From: Dactylis glomerata
Lineage: Eukaryota; Streptophyta; Magnoliopsida; Poales; Poaceae
Reading direction: 5' to 3'
NCBI GenBank assembly: GCA_007115705.1
Contig: QXEO01000342.1
Location: forward strand, 682,001-746,000
Length of the DNA: 64,000 nt
Numbering within the stretch: position 1 is the first letter of the stretch; every line of letters starts with the position of its first letter. Under the pieces are notes generated by a model that was not told the DNA's origin, ran no database searches, and was given only the letters and a program-made list of their open reading frames with translations. Below are positions 1 to 10,492 of the stretch, one piece after another. The position numbers were made by a program, and so were the translations under genes.

Positions 1-137
1 CAATTTTCTTTAATGAGTTGATATTATATTAATTGAATATCCTTTTTGTTTTACGAGATTTTTGCTAAAGTTGGATTTACGCCTAATTCACATCGAGTAG
101 ACCCTGTTATTGTGAGAATTCTTAATTCAAGAGTTGT

Positions 138-145
138 AGGGAGGG
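138..145 (+). promoter_or_regulatory. Shine-Dalgarno-like site of rbcL
   Basis: AGGGAGGG lies 4 nt before the ATG at 150, matching the plastid ribosome binding site of grass rbcL. It fixes the start. It would be irrelevant in the nucleus, where no nuclear promoter is evident. Confidence 0.75.
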
Positions 146-149
146 ACTT

Positions 150-1583
150 ATGTCACCACAAACAGAAACTAAAGCAAGTGTTGGATTTCAAGCTGGTGTT
201 AAAGATTATAAATTGACTTACTACACCCCGGAGTATGAAACCAAGGATACTGATATCTTGGCAGCATTCCGAGTAACTCCTCAACCTGGGGTTCCGCCGG
301 AAGAAGCAGGGGCTGCAGTAGCTGCCGAATCTTCTACTGGTACATGGACAACTGTTTGGACTGATGGACTTACCAGTCTTGATCGTTACAAAGGACGATG
401 CTATCACATCGAGCCTGTTGCTGGGGAAGACAACCAATGGATCTGTTATGTAGCTTATCCATTAGATCTATTTGAAGAGGGTTCCGTTACTAACATGTTT
501 ACTTCCATTGTGGGTAACGTATTTGGTTTCAAAGCCCTACGTGCTCTACGTCTGGAGGATCTACGAATTCCCCCTGCTTATACAAAAACTTTCCAAGGCC
601 CGCCTCATGGTATCCAAGTTGAAAGAGATAAGTTGAACAAGTATGGTCGTCCTTTATTGGGATGTACTATTAAACCAAAATTGGGATTATCCGCAAAAAA
701 TTACGGTAGAGCGTGTTATGAGTGTCTACGTGGTGGACTTGATTTTACCAAAGATGATGAAAACGTAAACTCACAACCATTTATGCGCTGGAGAGACCGT
801 TTTGTCTTTTGTGCCGAAGCTATTTATAAAGCACAGGCCGAAACCGGTGAAATTAAGGGGCATTACTTGAATGCGACTGCAGGTACATGTGAAGAAATGA
901 TTAAGAGAGCTGTATTTGCGAGAGAATTAGGGGTTCCTATTGTAATGCATGACTACATAACTGGGGGATTCACCGCAAATACTACTTTGGCTCATTATTG
1001 CCGCGACAATGGCCTACTTCTTCACATTCACCGTGCAATGCATGCAGTTATTGATAGACAGAAAAATCATGGTATGCATTTCCGTGTATTAGCTAAAGCA
1101 TTGCGTATGTCTGGGGGAGATCATATCCACGCCGGTACAGTAGTAGGTAAGTTAGAAGGGGAACGCGAAATGACTTTAGGTTTTGTTGATTTATTGCGCG
1201 ATGATTTTATTGAAAAAGATCGTGCTCGCGGTATCTTTTTCACTCAGGACTGGGTTTCCTTGCCAGGTGTTATACCGGTAGCTTCAGGTGGTATTCATGT
1301 TTGGCATATGCCAGCTCTGACCGAAATCTTTGGTGATGATTCCGTATTACAATTTGGTGGAGGAACTTTAGGACATCCTTGGGGAAATGCACCTGGTGCA
1401 GCAGCTAATCGAGTTGCTTTAGAAGCCTGTGTACAAGCTCGTAACGAAGGGCGCGATCTTGCTCGTGAAGGTAATGAAATTATCCGAGCAGCTTGCAAAT
1501 GGAGTCCTGAACTAGCCGCGGCTTGTGAAGTATGGAAGGCGATCAAATTCGAGTTCGAGCCGGTAGATACTATCGATAAATAG
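150..1583 (+). CDS. rbcL: Ribulose-1,5-bisphosphate carboxylase/oxygenase large subunit (plastid origin, intact frame)
   Basis: RuBisCO large subunit fixes CO2 onto ribulose bisphosphate in the chloroplast stroma as part of the L8S8 enzyme. The 477-residue frame has the usual grass length. It starts MSPQTETKAS, preceded by a Shine-Dalgarno site. Catalytic signatures are all visible: TIKPK (Lys175/177), KDDE (carbamylated Lys201, Asp203, Glu204), HIHRAMH (His294/Arg295), GKLEGER (Lys334), SGGIHVW (Ser379) and FGGGTLGHP. The C-terminus EFEPVDTIDK is Pooideae-like (wheat/barley), unlike what I recall for maize or rice. No stop or frameshift is present, which is notable for a nuclear copy. Without a transit peptide or nuclear promoter it is very probably non-functional where it sits. 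If the segment is instead organellar, it would be the active gene. Confidence 0.97.
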   Translation: MSPQTETKASVGFQAGVKDYKLTYYTPEYETKDTDILAAFRVTPQPGVPPEEAGAAVAAESSTGTWTTVWTDGLTSLDRYKGRCYHIEPVAGEDNQWICYVAYPLDLFEEGSVTNMFTSIVGNVFGFKALRALRLEDLRIPPAYTKTFQGPPHGIQVERDKLNKYGRPLLGCTIKPKLGLSAKNYGRACYECLRGGLDFTKDDENVNSQPFMRWRDRFVFCAEAIYKAQAETGEIKGHYLNATAGTCEEMIKRAVFARELGVPIVMHDYITGGFTANTTLAHYCRDNGLLLHIHRAMHAVIDRQKNHGMHFRVLAKALRMSGGDHIHAGTVVGKLEGEREMTLGFVDLLRDDFIEKDRARGIFFTQDWVSLPGVIPVASGGIHVWHMPALTEIFGDDSVLQFGGGTLGHPWGNAPGAAANRVALEACVQARNEGRDLAREGNEIIRAACKWSPELAAACEVWKAIKFEFEPVDTIDK

Positions 1584-1690
1584 ATAAAACTAAATATAAA
1601 GAAGGTCTAAATAAAAAATAAACGAAATAAAAAGAGAAAAAAAAAGTTACGAAATGCAGTAATTCTTCTTTATTCTTCTAATTGATTGCA

Positions 1691-1717
1691 ATTAAACTCG
1701 GCTCAATCTTTTTTTTT
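1691..1717 (+). terminator. Half of the rbcL 3' stem-loop (broken)
   Basis: AAACTCGGCTCAATC (1694-1708) followed by a T run looks like the left arm and loop start of the inverted repeat that stabilises plastid rbcL mRNA 3' ends. The complementary right arm is missing: LTR sequence begins at 1718. The break therefore lies in or next to the hairpin loop. Confidence 0.6.
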
Positions 1718-1851
1718 CCGCTGCCATCATCACCATCGCATCGCTCAAGAGAAGATCGGGCCACCCCATATCATCTTGGTATCCGGATACCAAGATGATA
1801 TGGGGTGGCCCGATCTTCTCGTGAGCGATGCGATGGTGATGATGGCAGCGG
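1718..1851. repeat. 134-bp near-perfect palindrome at the plastid/LTR junction
   Basis: Two 67-nt arms meet at TATCCGGATA (centre 1784/1785). I see one mismatch, in the CGCTCAAGAG / CTCGTGAGCG region. The right arm is the 3' end of the family A LTR in minus orientation plus the first 10 nt of its primer binding site. The left arm is the same sequence flipped. The outer end of the left arm abuts plastid DNA. Confidence 0.93.
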
Positions 1852-2626
1852 ATGATTGTCGGGGATAACTTGGTGTCACCGATGAACTCTCCTCGCTTGA
1901 ACCCTGATGCCAATGCAGCAGCTCTCAAACCCTGTAGGATATTCACGACTCCACACACTTGCGCACGTAGCCATCGACCATGAAATGGTAGTTTGCAATC
2001 TACTGATTCCCAATGGAACAACAGATCACACTAAACTTGCAGCAGTATAACACCAAATCCAGATGAATTGGTGCGGAGGAATTCAGATGAATGCTTACAG
2101 CAGTTCAACGAAGTAATCTTTAGTCTAAACGTGGTCTAACCCTAATTGAGGGGGTGCACAGGGGTACTTATAGGCAGCCGGGCGACCTCAGCAAAGACTT
2201 GGCCCAAAACATGCCTGGTTTGGGCCCAAACTGACTCGGTTCGACTCAAACGGGTACATACCGACCCATATATGGGTTTGGCCTAATTTTAGCACGCAGG
2301 CCATGTGTATAGTGCGCCTTAGACGTGTAGACATCGTGTCGAAGGTAGTCCTAGTGCGCCATCACGTGCTCGTGCTCATCCAGACTTGATCTCCACTTGT
2401 CTCTCGATCGCCGTCCTCCCTCTCCTCCCGCTGGCGATATCTTGATAGATGACGTACCTAAATACAACATAGTACATCACTTTTAGGTAGTATATAATTC
2501 GGAGATATCAAGACATTCTTTTCAACTAGGAAAGAATTCACCTTATAATAATCATCAATTAGACTCAATATTTCCTTCCAGCTCAAACACTCAAAATCAG
2601 CATGATCCATGATTGTATCCTCATCA
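1796..2626 (-). mobile_element. Family A LTR, complete (copy A1)
   Basis: An 831-bp LTR in minus orientation, from TGATGAGGATAC (complement ends at 2626) to CCCCATATCA (complement starts at 1796). It is near-identical to the LTRs at 56301, 60650 and 61792. The next bases on the minus strand are TCTTGGTATC, the start of the family's tRNA-iMet primer site, so this is a 5' LTR whose internal region has been lost to the fold-back. It appears inserted in the family B LTR beginning at 2627; the other side of the insertion site is gone. An LTR-encoded peptide (complement 2458-2626) matches the C-terminal tail of the family A ORF. Confidence 0.9.
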
Positions 2627-3004
2627 GACAGATTCAAGGACCTTCGTGCACATAGGATTATTCTTGACAATTCAAGAACTCTCTTGTCTTTATTGATAGA
2701 TAACTAGACGAACGTCTGAGACGCCATCACACACGCCGATCCAGAGGGACGGTGATAACGTGAACTAAAAGTTCTACAGAATTTTTAGCCTCCCTAAACC
2801 CCAGCCACCCAGCCTCCTCATATAGGCGGCCATAAAACTATTGGACTTGGACAGGCCCAAACCCAAAACATAAAATAAAACCTAAGTGGCCCACAACGTG
2901 ACCAGGCTAAGAAATAACATGAACATAGATACAAATTAATGACACAACCTTAGACTTAATTATCACATATCGTAGGTCGTCCTGGCATGCCAATATCCTC
3001 ATCA
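2627..3004 (-). mobile_element. Family B LTR fragment (minus orientation)
   Basis: In minus orientation it begins TGATGAGGATATTGG (complement ends at 3004) and runs about 378 bp to the A1 insertion at 2627, so its distal part is missing. The sequence is about 95 percent identical by eye to the plus-strand LTR that starts at 3006, with which it forms an inverted pair. It also matches the LTR at 10520-10978. Confidence 0.8.
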
Positions 3005-3153
3005 TCGATATGTGATAATTAAGTCTAAGGCTGTGTCATTAATTTGTATCTATGTTCATGTTATTTCTTAGCCTGGTCACGTTGTGGGCCACTTAGGTTT
3101 TATTTTATGTTTTGGGTTTGGGCCTGTCCAAGCCCAATAGTTTTCTAGCCGCC

Positions 3154-3160
3154 TATATAA
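3154..3160 (+). promoter_or_regulatory. TATA box of family B LTR
   Basis: TATATAA in a CCGCCTATATAAGG context lies mid-LTR at the expected U3/R border. The minus-orientation partner has CATATAGG instead. Confidence 0.55.
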
Positions 3161-3247
3161 GGAGGCTGGGCGGCTAGGGTTTAGGGAGGGTGAAAATTAT
3201 GTAGAACTTTTAGTTCAAGTTACCACCGCCCCTCTGGGATCAGCGTG

Positions 3248-3811
3248 TGACGAGGTTCAACCCTGGAAATGCCCATGCTTGAGGGCTTTCGAGACATGAA
3301 GAGCTTGTGGGATCCGACGAACTCGACGGCGATCAGACGGCGCAGAAAACATGGGTTTTACCCAGGTTCGCCCCCCGCGATGGGTAACGACCTACGTCCT
3401 GCTTGTCTGACTTTATTGATGGAGTGGCTACAATGGATGAGTACAATGGTGGCGTAGATGCGATCTAGCCGTAAGGTGGACAGCTCTCAAGATTACGAGC
3501 GCTCAGGTGGATGGTGGCGAAAAGTGTCTAGGGCCCTTCTTGGATCTCCCTCCCAACCTTTTATATGCGAAGGTTGGGTCTCAGGATTGTTCTCCAAGCT
3601 AACTACGTACAAAATCAGTAGGTGAAACCCTAATCGAGTCCTAATCCAACTAGGCTTTTTCCTTCGAGTCTTCATCTTGCACGACAGGTTTAACTCCTGG
3701 GCCGCGCCAGGCTCTCAATGTATGGGCCTTGTTATCCCTTCGGCGGTTGTCCCTCCTAGACCGAAAACCAGGTAGGCGAATATCGAGGGCCCATTCGGCA
3801 TTCCTTCATCA
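3248..3811 (-). repeat. 3' LTR of element C
   Basis: A 564-bp copy whose complement runs from TGATGAAGG to AACCTCGTCA. It differs from the 5' LTR at a few percent of sites by eye. It is preceded on the minus strand by CACTCGGGGGCTAC, the polypurine tract also found in D. A TATAAAAGG box lies at 3557-3565 (complement). Confidence 0.92.
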
Positions 3812-5155
3812 GTAGCCCCCGAGTGCTTGGGATAGTCGAAGACTATGGTAGGACTCTAATTCGAGATCTTGCTTGATTGCACATACCTCCTTCGCCCTAC
3901 CTGTAAAAACACAAAGGCATAGCGGGCATACGAATGATTCGTTTAATAGAAATAGCCAATTCGAGTAATGCTCATTCCGAGCCTTGAAGATGCATAGTTT
4001 GATTGCTAGGGGGGTCGGCATAACCAGTCTGAGACTCACGTCGGGTCCAGTTAATTGCATAGTCGCAAAAACATCGGTTAGCTTACTCAGATTTGAGTTC
4101 CCCGACTCGAACCCGCGTGGAATGACGTTACTTCGACCCGAGCCGCGTGTGGACTTATCAGGTCGAAGCCCAGTAATGTGTAAGGCACTCGATGCGTCCA
4201 TCGAGGCAAGACTTCATATCGTAGGTATGGAGATTTTCTCGGCAGAGCGCGCTTGATACGAATATCAGGCCATCCAGTGTTGCTAACCGTGGGCTTACCT
4301 TCGTATTTGACATACGGCATCCGAACTGGTATATTGCCACCAAGATTCAGGTATAAAGAGTGAGCATAGGCTTAAAGCCGGATCTCGGGGAACTAAGAGT
4401 TACACCCGAATTGAGACTAAGGCACTGCTGGCCCTGAATTAGAGAAAACCTGGGGACTGAAGCCCATGGTTGATTGCAGTAACGGTGCTGATGGCCTGAA
4501 CGTAGAAATCTATTATTCAGTCGAATTTGCGGCACTACAGGCCAAAAAAGAGAGATTCAAGGGGTCGAAGACCATGACTTAAATAGTAGTGTGGCGTTGT
4601 CAGCCAAAGAATAATTCGAGGGATTAAAATCCACAACTCGAAGAACAAGGCGACACGGCTTGCTCAAATACGCCAAACTGAGGAATTGAGACCCCTCGCC
4701 CGTGAAGCACGGAGGCACTGCTGGCCCATAAGGAATAATTTGAGGGATACGAATCCACAACTCGAATGTCAAGACGGTATCAACCAAAGCAAAAAGATTA
4801 TTTCGAGTAATCATGCAAAAAACCCAACTCGAAAAGCTCTCAAGGGACTCATTCAAAAGTTTGGAGTGAAAGGCAAAACCGCTTGAAAGGCGATCCTTAC
4901 GCCGAACCGCACAAAGAGAGCGAAAGACCCAAAGAACACCCAGCACCAAGGAAGCGTTGGACTTTGATAGTACGTACCTCGAAAATATGAGGACCTGAAA
5001 ATGAACTTCTCTTTTGGGTCGAAAGAAAATAGCCTCACTGGAAGTGACGTCAATGATGATGCTTTGCTCCTTTGAGTTGTCATGCCATCCTCTGCAGGGA
5101 TAACCTAACATTGACAAGACTAGACGCCATCCTCTGCAGGGATAACCTAACATTG
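3812..5155 (-). other. 3' untranslated region of element C
   Basis: Matches the end of element D (about 51100-52384) in the opposite orientation; I see no conserved coding frame. At its inner edge a 30-bp unit GCCATCCTCTGCAGGGATAA... occurs twice, at 5084-5113 and 5126-5155, while D has one copy. This marks the deletion junction. Confidence 0.75.
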
Positions 5156-5509
5156 GTATGTCGGCTTCCCTGGGACGATTCCGTGGAAGGATGTCTCTGT
5201 CGGCAGGAGGTCGTTCATCGGGATCTTGATCTTTCGCAGTGTGTCTACGTAGATGAGGTTTAAGCTGCTCCCTCCATCCATGAAAACTTTTTTGGAGGTA
5301 AAACCTCCTATCTGCGCTTCGAGGACCAAAGCGTGGTGTCCAGGGCGCGGGATCTTCGGTGGGTGATCTGACCAATCAAAACCGATCGGGTGCTCTGACC
5401 AGTTCAGGTATTCGGGCGATGTCGGTGGTGCGTGCTTGGCATGAAAGACCTCTCTACCGCGCTTCCTCTGAACCTGATTTGTTGGGCGTCCTCTCTGCAT
5501 CATAGGCAC
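5156..5509 (-). pseudogene. Element C protease-region fragment
   Basis: The peptide resembles the element D frame at 42309-42758, including the retropepsin-type motif FMDGGSSLNLIY and the upstream region SEHPIGFDWSDHPPKIP. It ends abruptly at GKPTY where the internal deletion joins the 3' UTR, so the flap and the second half of the protease are missing. It cannot make a working protease. Confidence 0.8.
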
Positions 5510-8500
5510 AAAACCTCGTGGCGGCGGGAATGCTTCTTCTTTGATGGCCGGTTGTCGCGGCTCGATGACATGCTAGATCGTGGCGGCCTGGTGGCCTTGT
5601 TGCACCATGTTTGCTGGTGGGTTAGGAGGTGGCGGCGGTGCATTGTAAGCCATGCTACCTGCGACCAGTTGCTCGGCTCGCATCTTGTCTTGAAGCGCTT
5701 GACTGAGTCGAAGGAACTCCCTACACTAGATAAGGAGATGCGTGGGTTTTCGCCTCCCGTCCTTGTCGATGTAGGTGTGCTGGTACACCCTCTATTGAGC
5801 ATCTCTTCCGCCGAAAGTGGCGGTGCATCGCGACGCCGACACCATTCCGTTCTTGGCCTCGAGTCGCGGTCGGCGCTTCTACTGCTCCTTCCGTAGTAGT
5901 TGTTCCCTTGCCTTGGTCCGTCATGGTTGTCGTCGCGGTCGTTGTTTACGTAGCCTGCTGCTACCATATCCGCCGTATCCGCATCCTCGTAGAGGTTTCG
6001 GTGTCCTTTCTTCCGCAAGCTGGAGTGGAATTTATCCTTCGGGTCGACGTCGCAGTCTGCTGATTGGCGACGGCTTCTAGGGACCGCGATAGAGTCTTCC
6101 CCATCGGCCCATTCATTTGCCAGGCTCATAAGGTGGTCGATGGTCTTGGGCTTGCATCGCCCCAACTCTTCTCAGAAGTCTCGCCGGATGAGACCGTCCC
6201 GAAAAGCGTCAATGGCCCTCTCCAGTGAGATGTTCTCCGATGTATTGCGCAGACTGAGCCATCGTGATATATACAACCTCAGGCTTTCTCCGGTCTTCTA
6301 CACGCACAGGCGTAGTTCTTCGAACGACGTAGGCCGTCGTGAGGTGCCTCGGAAGTTCGCAATGAATGTTTGCCGATACTCTTCCCAAGAGCGAATGCTG
6401 TCTGGGGCGAGGTTGTTGAGCCAAGCCCTTGCGTTGTCCTTTAGGTGCAGAGATAGCAACTAGAGGGCGTTGTCTCTGGATCCGCCACTGATGGTGACGG
6501 CGGTGATGAAGTCATCGAGCCAAATTCGAGGGTCCTGCTGCCCGTTGAACTTGACTACACCGTTGCTGAGCTTTATCCCTTTTGGCAGCGGTGTGGAGCG
6601 AATCAAGAAGCTGAAGCACTACGCACCACACAGTCCATGACAACTATTTCCGAATGCCTCCAATTCGGCCTCCTCCTCGAAGCGACGCGTGTCACGTCAC
6701 GCACGCACGGAATCGACTCTGTTTTGAGCCAAGCCATGTCAAAGTTCACCGTTTATAGGCTCCACCACCTGAGGCCTGGGCGCTACTCTGGCGCTGCTGC
6801 TTGGTGCTTAGATGGCTCGACTGGAGGGTTGTTTCTTCTTGGCGTTGCCTCGCGGTCTTGCTCGTTCGTGCCTTGAAGCACCCTGACTCCTTCGAGTGCA
6901 AGATTCCGCAGATGCCGCATGTGCTCGTCATCGTTGGACGCATTGGCAGCGATATATGCTGTTGTCGCCAAAATGGCAGCTTCTTTGGTCCTGGGCAGCA
7001 ATTCGACCTCAATGAATTCTGCCTCTAAGTTCCTCGCGATGTTGCACGCCACGCCCTCGGGCGGGATGTGTGACTGTGTCCTATGCTGAACACTCGATGA
7101 GTAGTGTGATGAAAGTTCGGCCCATCTTCTGCTGGACATGTCGGCCTCTTCTCTGCGTCGTTCCAGGACTCACTTATCAGCGTTAATCTGGTTCTTCTGC
7201 TCCTGGATGATGAATCGGAGCGCAGCTACCTCTTTGGGGCTTGGATTAGGACCCAAAGGTGCCTCGCCCAAATAGACCTTCCTTGCGTGCCGGATCTGGT
7301 CTTGATTTATGAATCGGCCGCAAGTATTTGGCAGGTCTCGATTGTTGTTGGCTTTGTGCTTGTTACCATCTCCGTGCGAGGCCATCATGCAGTGCCCTCC
7401 AAACGGTGGGATCGAGTCATCGCTGATCTCGCCCAGCGCGAGAGGGTAGACGTCATCATCTCCGATGCACGATCTGACCTCGATCATGATGTCGGAGTCA
7501 TAATCGATCACGTATCCACCGTCGGACGTGGCGGATTCGCTCGAATATGAGCTAGCCGAATTGCCGATTTTCCCCTTGGCCTCGCGGTAGACGTCGTCGT
7601 CTGAGCATGTGTAGTCCGAGTAGAGCCCTTCGACGTAATCAGGGTCGTAGGGCGTAGAATGGAGCGTGAGGGCATTGAGAGCCCGTTCGCACTCGGATAT
7701 CGTCGAGTAGATGGCAGCAGTGCCTCCCCGAGGGTCTTCACAACCGGCGATCTCGTGAGACGAGAAGTCTTCGGCACCCACGAAGTGGTAAGCATTGCAC
7801 TCGACGCGATAGGTGGTGGTTGGGGATGGAGGTGGATCTTGAAAGTCGTTTGACCCAACTGATGGGGTCGAAGTTTCCAGACTTGGTTCTTTCTCCGATG
7901 GCGCCAGCGGTGTTGTTGTCGAGGGAGTGCCCCCGATAGCCGGTGGCGTGCTTGGATCTGCCACGGGCGGGGTCGAATCGCTGATGGAGATCAGCTCAGC
8001 AACTCCGTCGTCGTCCACGCGGAAGTTGAATAGCCCGAAAGCCATATCAAAACCTCCGGTCTTTGCCGTAACCGCCTCCGTCAAGCTTGAGACGGGCTCG
8101 ACGATAGTCGTCGCTGGAGAGTCGATGGTGGGTGCTGAGACAAAATCGACGACGCTTGGTGATGTGGTGTTGGAGACGGTCGATCCAATGATGTCGACCA
8201 TGGTTGCCGGTGGAGTAGCGTCAATGACGGTCGGCACAGCGATGCCGATGATGGTGGTCGATGCAGCGTCGACATCGATGTTGGTGTTGATGTTGAAGTT
8301 GGTGTTGATGTCAAAGTTGGTGGTGGGTGAGTCGATGTCGATGCTGATCGGCGGTGCAGAATCGACGACCATTGCTGATGACGAGCCATCGACCCTTGTC
8401 GGTGTGGAGAGATCGGCGATGGTTGGTGAAGGAGCCGGCGAATCCATAGATCTAGATCCCGTTGTCCCCACGGTCGGCGCCAATTGACGAGGTTCAACCC

Positions 8501-8513
8501 CGGCAATGCCCAT
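5500..8513 (-). pseudogene. Element C Gag, degraded, starting inside the 5' LTR
   Basis: On the minus strand an open frame runs from the ATG at 8513 for 447 codons to a TGA at 7170, then continues in the same frame to 6783. The stop fits a CGA-to-TGA change, because the matching codon in element D is Arg. The N-terminal 450 residues are rich in Asp, Ser, Thr and Pro and of unknown fold. The following part (HYSSSVQHRTQSHIPP) and the segment 5500-6165 (GRCKPKTIDHLMSLANEW) match D's Gag. The stretch 6166-6782 carries several stops and frameshifts. The start codon is 29 bp inside the LTR, and translation would read through the primer site as LAPTVGTTG; D shows the same arrangement. Confidence 0.8.
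8464..8483 (-). other. Primer binding site of element C
   Basis: On the minus strand TTGGCGCCGACCGTGGGGAC follows the LTR end (8485) after one base. TGGCGCC resembles the tRNA-Asp/Arg-type sites of Tat-group elements; the exact primer tRNA is not determined. Confidence 0.7.
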
Positions 8514-9048
8514 GCTTGAGGGCTTTCAAGACATGAAGAGCTTGTGGGATCCGGCGAACTCAACGGCGATCAGACGGCGCAGAAAACACAGGTTTTACCC
8601 AGGTTTGGCCCCCGCGATGGGTAACGACCTACGTCCTGCTTGTCTGACTTTATTGATGGGGTGGCTACAATGGATGAGTACAATGGTGTCATAGATACGA
8701 TCTAGCCGTAAGGTGGAGATCTCTCGAGATTACGAGCGCTCAGGTGGATGGTGGCGAAAAGTGTCTAGGGCCCTTCTTGGATCTCCCTCCCAACCTTTTA
8801 TATGCAAAGGTTGGGTCTCGAGATTGTTCTCCAAGCTAACTACGTACAAAGTCAGTAGGTGAAACCCTAATCGAGTCCTAATCCAACTAGGCTTCTTCCT
8901 TCGAGTCTTCATCTTGCACGACAGGTTTAACTCCTGGGCCGCGCCAGGCTATCAATGTATGGGCCTTGTTATCCCTTCGGCGGTTGTCCCTCCTGGACCG
9001 AAAACCAGGTAGGCGAATATCGAGGGCCCATTCGGCATTCCTTCGTCA
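8485..9048 (-). repeat. 5' LTR of element C
   Basis: A 564-bp LTR in minus orientation, TGACGAAGG...CCTCGTCA. The TATAAAAGG box (complement 8794-8802) is the likely core promoter, and transcripts would run leftwards. It contains the start codon of the gag frame at 8513. Confidence 0.92.
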
Positions 9049-9336
9049 GCGTGTGTGACGGCGTCTCGGACGTTCGTCTAGTTATCTATCAATAAAGACA
9101 AGAGAGTTCTTGAATTGTCAAGAGTAATCCTATGTGCGCGAAGGTCCTTGAATTTGTCAAGGGTAGTCGAGCTATTGGCGTGTTGATTCAGTGTGAGGTT
9201 TGTCGTTCATCGTCGAGTTGCTCGCAGGATTGGCGTTCCCCAATCTTCAGGTCGTGTGTTCCACTCACGTGATTAGGAGATCTATCAGATCAAGAGGAGC
9301 ATCATGAAAGATCAGGCCAAACTGTCTTCATCATTT

Positions 9337-9349
9337 TGGTATCAGAGCC
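9337..9349 (+). other. Primer binding site of family B
   Basis: TGGTATCAGAGCC begins 3 nt after the LTR end TCTTCATCA (9333) and is complementary to the 3' end of plant initiator tRNA-Met. Confidence 0.85.
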
Positions 9350-10492
9350 AGGTTGATCAGATGCGGTTGTGTTTGTTAAGCTGATTTTTCATCGACTAGG
9401 CGACTGAGTATGACGGAGTGTTGCTCGTCATGGAGTGGGCGTTGCTGCAGTTCGTTGGGTTTTTGGTGATCGCCGAGTTGAAGTTCTAAGGCCGGCTTTG
9501 GTTTTGTGAGTCGGCGGTATCCTCGTTAGTTTTTCAGATCGGAATCTGTGTTGGAGTCTTGTCAAAGATCGAGCTTACTTTTCTAGATCCGATCGGGGGA
9601 AGTGAAAAAAAAAGGAAAACGGGGCTGACCGTGCGCCTGAGGACAGACGGGCTCTGTCCACGAGTGAGGCCTACCTCGCGCCTGGTTCTCGCTATGTCCG
9701 CGTCCCTGAGCGATCGGTAGTCCCGCGGCTAGTCTCGTTACCCCCTAGCAATGTCGACTAGAAAAGGAAGGTACTGATTCTGTTTGGTTCAATTCTGCGT
9801 GATTGGCACCGAACAGGAAAAACAATATCAGATTGGACTTTTAAGTGGTCACGGATTTCTAGGAAGTTTCCATTGAAACTTGTATCACGAGACGTTGCAT
9901 CGGGTTCAGCTAAAAAGAAAGCAAAATTTGGATCAGACTTGGACAGTAACACAAGATATTCTTGCGGGCTAGCAAAGGAGAAAAAAATCAGACCGGTGGA
10001 CATGTCTACAAGCTACACCAGCACTATTCTCATTCAGGTGCAGAAGTGTCCATTGTTTGGGTGTGTTTGAAAGGAAGAAAAAGAGACACTGTTAGCAGTT
10101 TCAAAGAGGTGGTAGATTCAGTATGTTTGGATCTTTGGCGTACAGGAATTTGTTCTGTTTGTTTTGGGTGATGTGCTTTGTTTGCTACTAAAATTTAGTT
10201 TGCGTCTGCGGGTATATTCAGCTCATTTGGACCCTCAGTGTGCAGGAGTATGTCCTGTCCGTTTTGGGTGATCTGCTCATGTGCTTCGAGACTACATTCC
10301 AATGATCATTTGTGTCTCAATCAGGTTGGTGGCGCCGACAATGAAAGTGGCGCCAATGGCAAGTCAAGCTAGCCGAGAGGAAGGATGTGGTGTGGCATGT
10401 TGGCAAGGCTTGAAGATGGACAGTGGCAATATTGCAGATTTGATGCCACATTTTACGAGAAGACCCTTTGGCGTTGAGGACAACGCCTTTTC

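Larger units (their letters stand above)
1..1717 (+). other. Plastid-derived DNA segment (NUPT) carrying rbcL
   Basis: The segment holds the rbcL 5' leader, the whole rbcL reading frame and the start of its 3' UTR, AT-rich and plastid-like in codon use. It stops inside a T run (1709-1717) and continues directly as retrotransposon LTR. In plastid DNA I would expect the complementary arm of the rbcL 3' stem-loop next, but it is absent. Nuclear retrotransposons fill the rest of the window, so nuclear integration is the simplest reading. An assembly chimera or a mitochondrial copy cannot be excluded. The left end lies outside the window. Confidence 0.85.
2627..3247. repeat. Inverted LTR pair (long hairpin) of family B
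   Basis: Arms 2972 down to 2627 and 3006 up to 3247 are complementary over at least 240 bp around a 33-nt spacer (2973-3005). The innermost 24 bp, CGATATGTGATAATTAAG onward, are perfect. The right arm is interrupted at 3248 by element C and resumes at 9054. Confidence 0.85.
3248..9048 (-). mobile_element. Element C: pol-deleted Tat-type Gypsy retrotransposon
   Basis: A 5.8-kb element bounded by two 564-bp LTRs and by the 5-bp duplication GCGTG (3243-3247 and 9049-9053), so it is a whole insertion into the family B LTR. On the minus strand the order is 5' LTR, primer site, Gag, protease fragment, then directly a 3' UTR like that of element D. RT, RNase H, integrase and the antisense gene of D are missing. 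The junction is at 5155/5156, next to a duplicated 30-mer. It must have depended on a D-like element for transposition. Confidence 0.92.

Noticed and set aside
153..437. Minus-strand frame inside rbcL
   Set aside because: Shadow of the conserved rbcL frame; no domain and no start context.
1775..1794. TATCCGGATA as a recombinase or restriction-derived site
   Set aside because: The symmetry extends over 134 bp and is explained by LTR plus primer site folding back on itself.
7927..8487. Plus-strand 186-aa frame over element C gag
   Set aside because: Opposite-strand shadow of the Asp/Thr-rich gag N-terminus.
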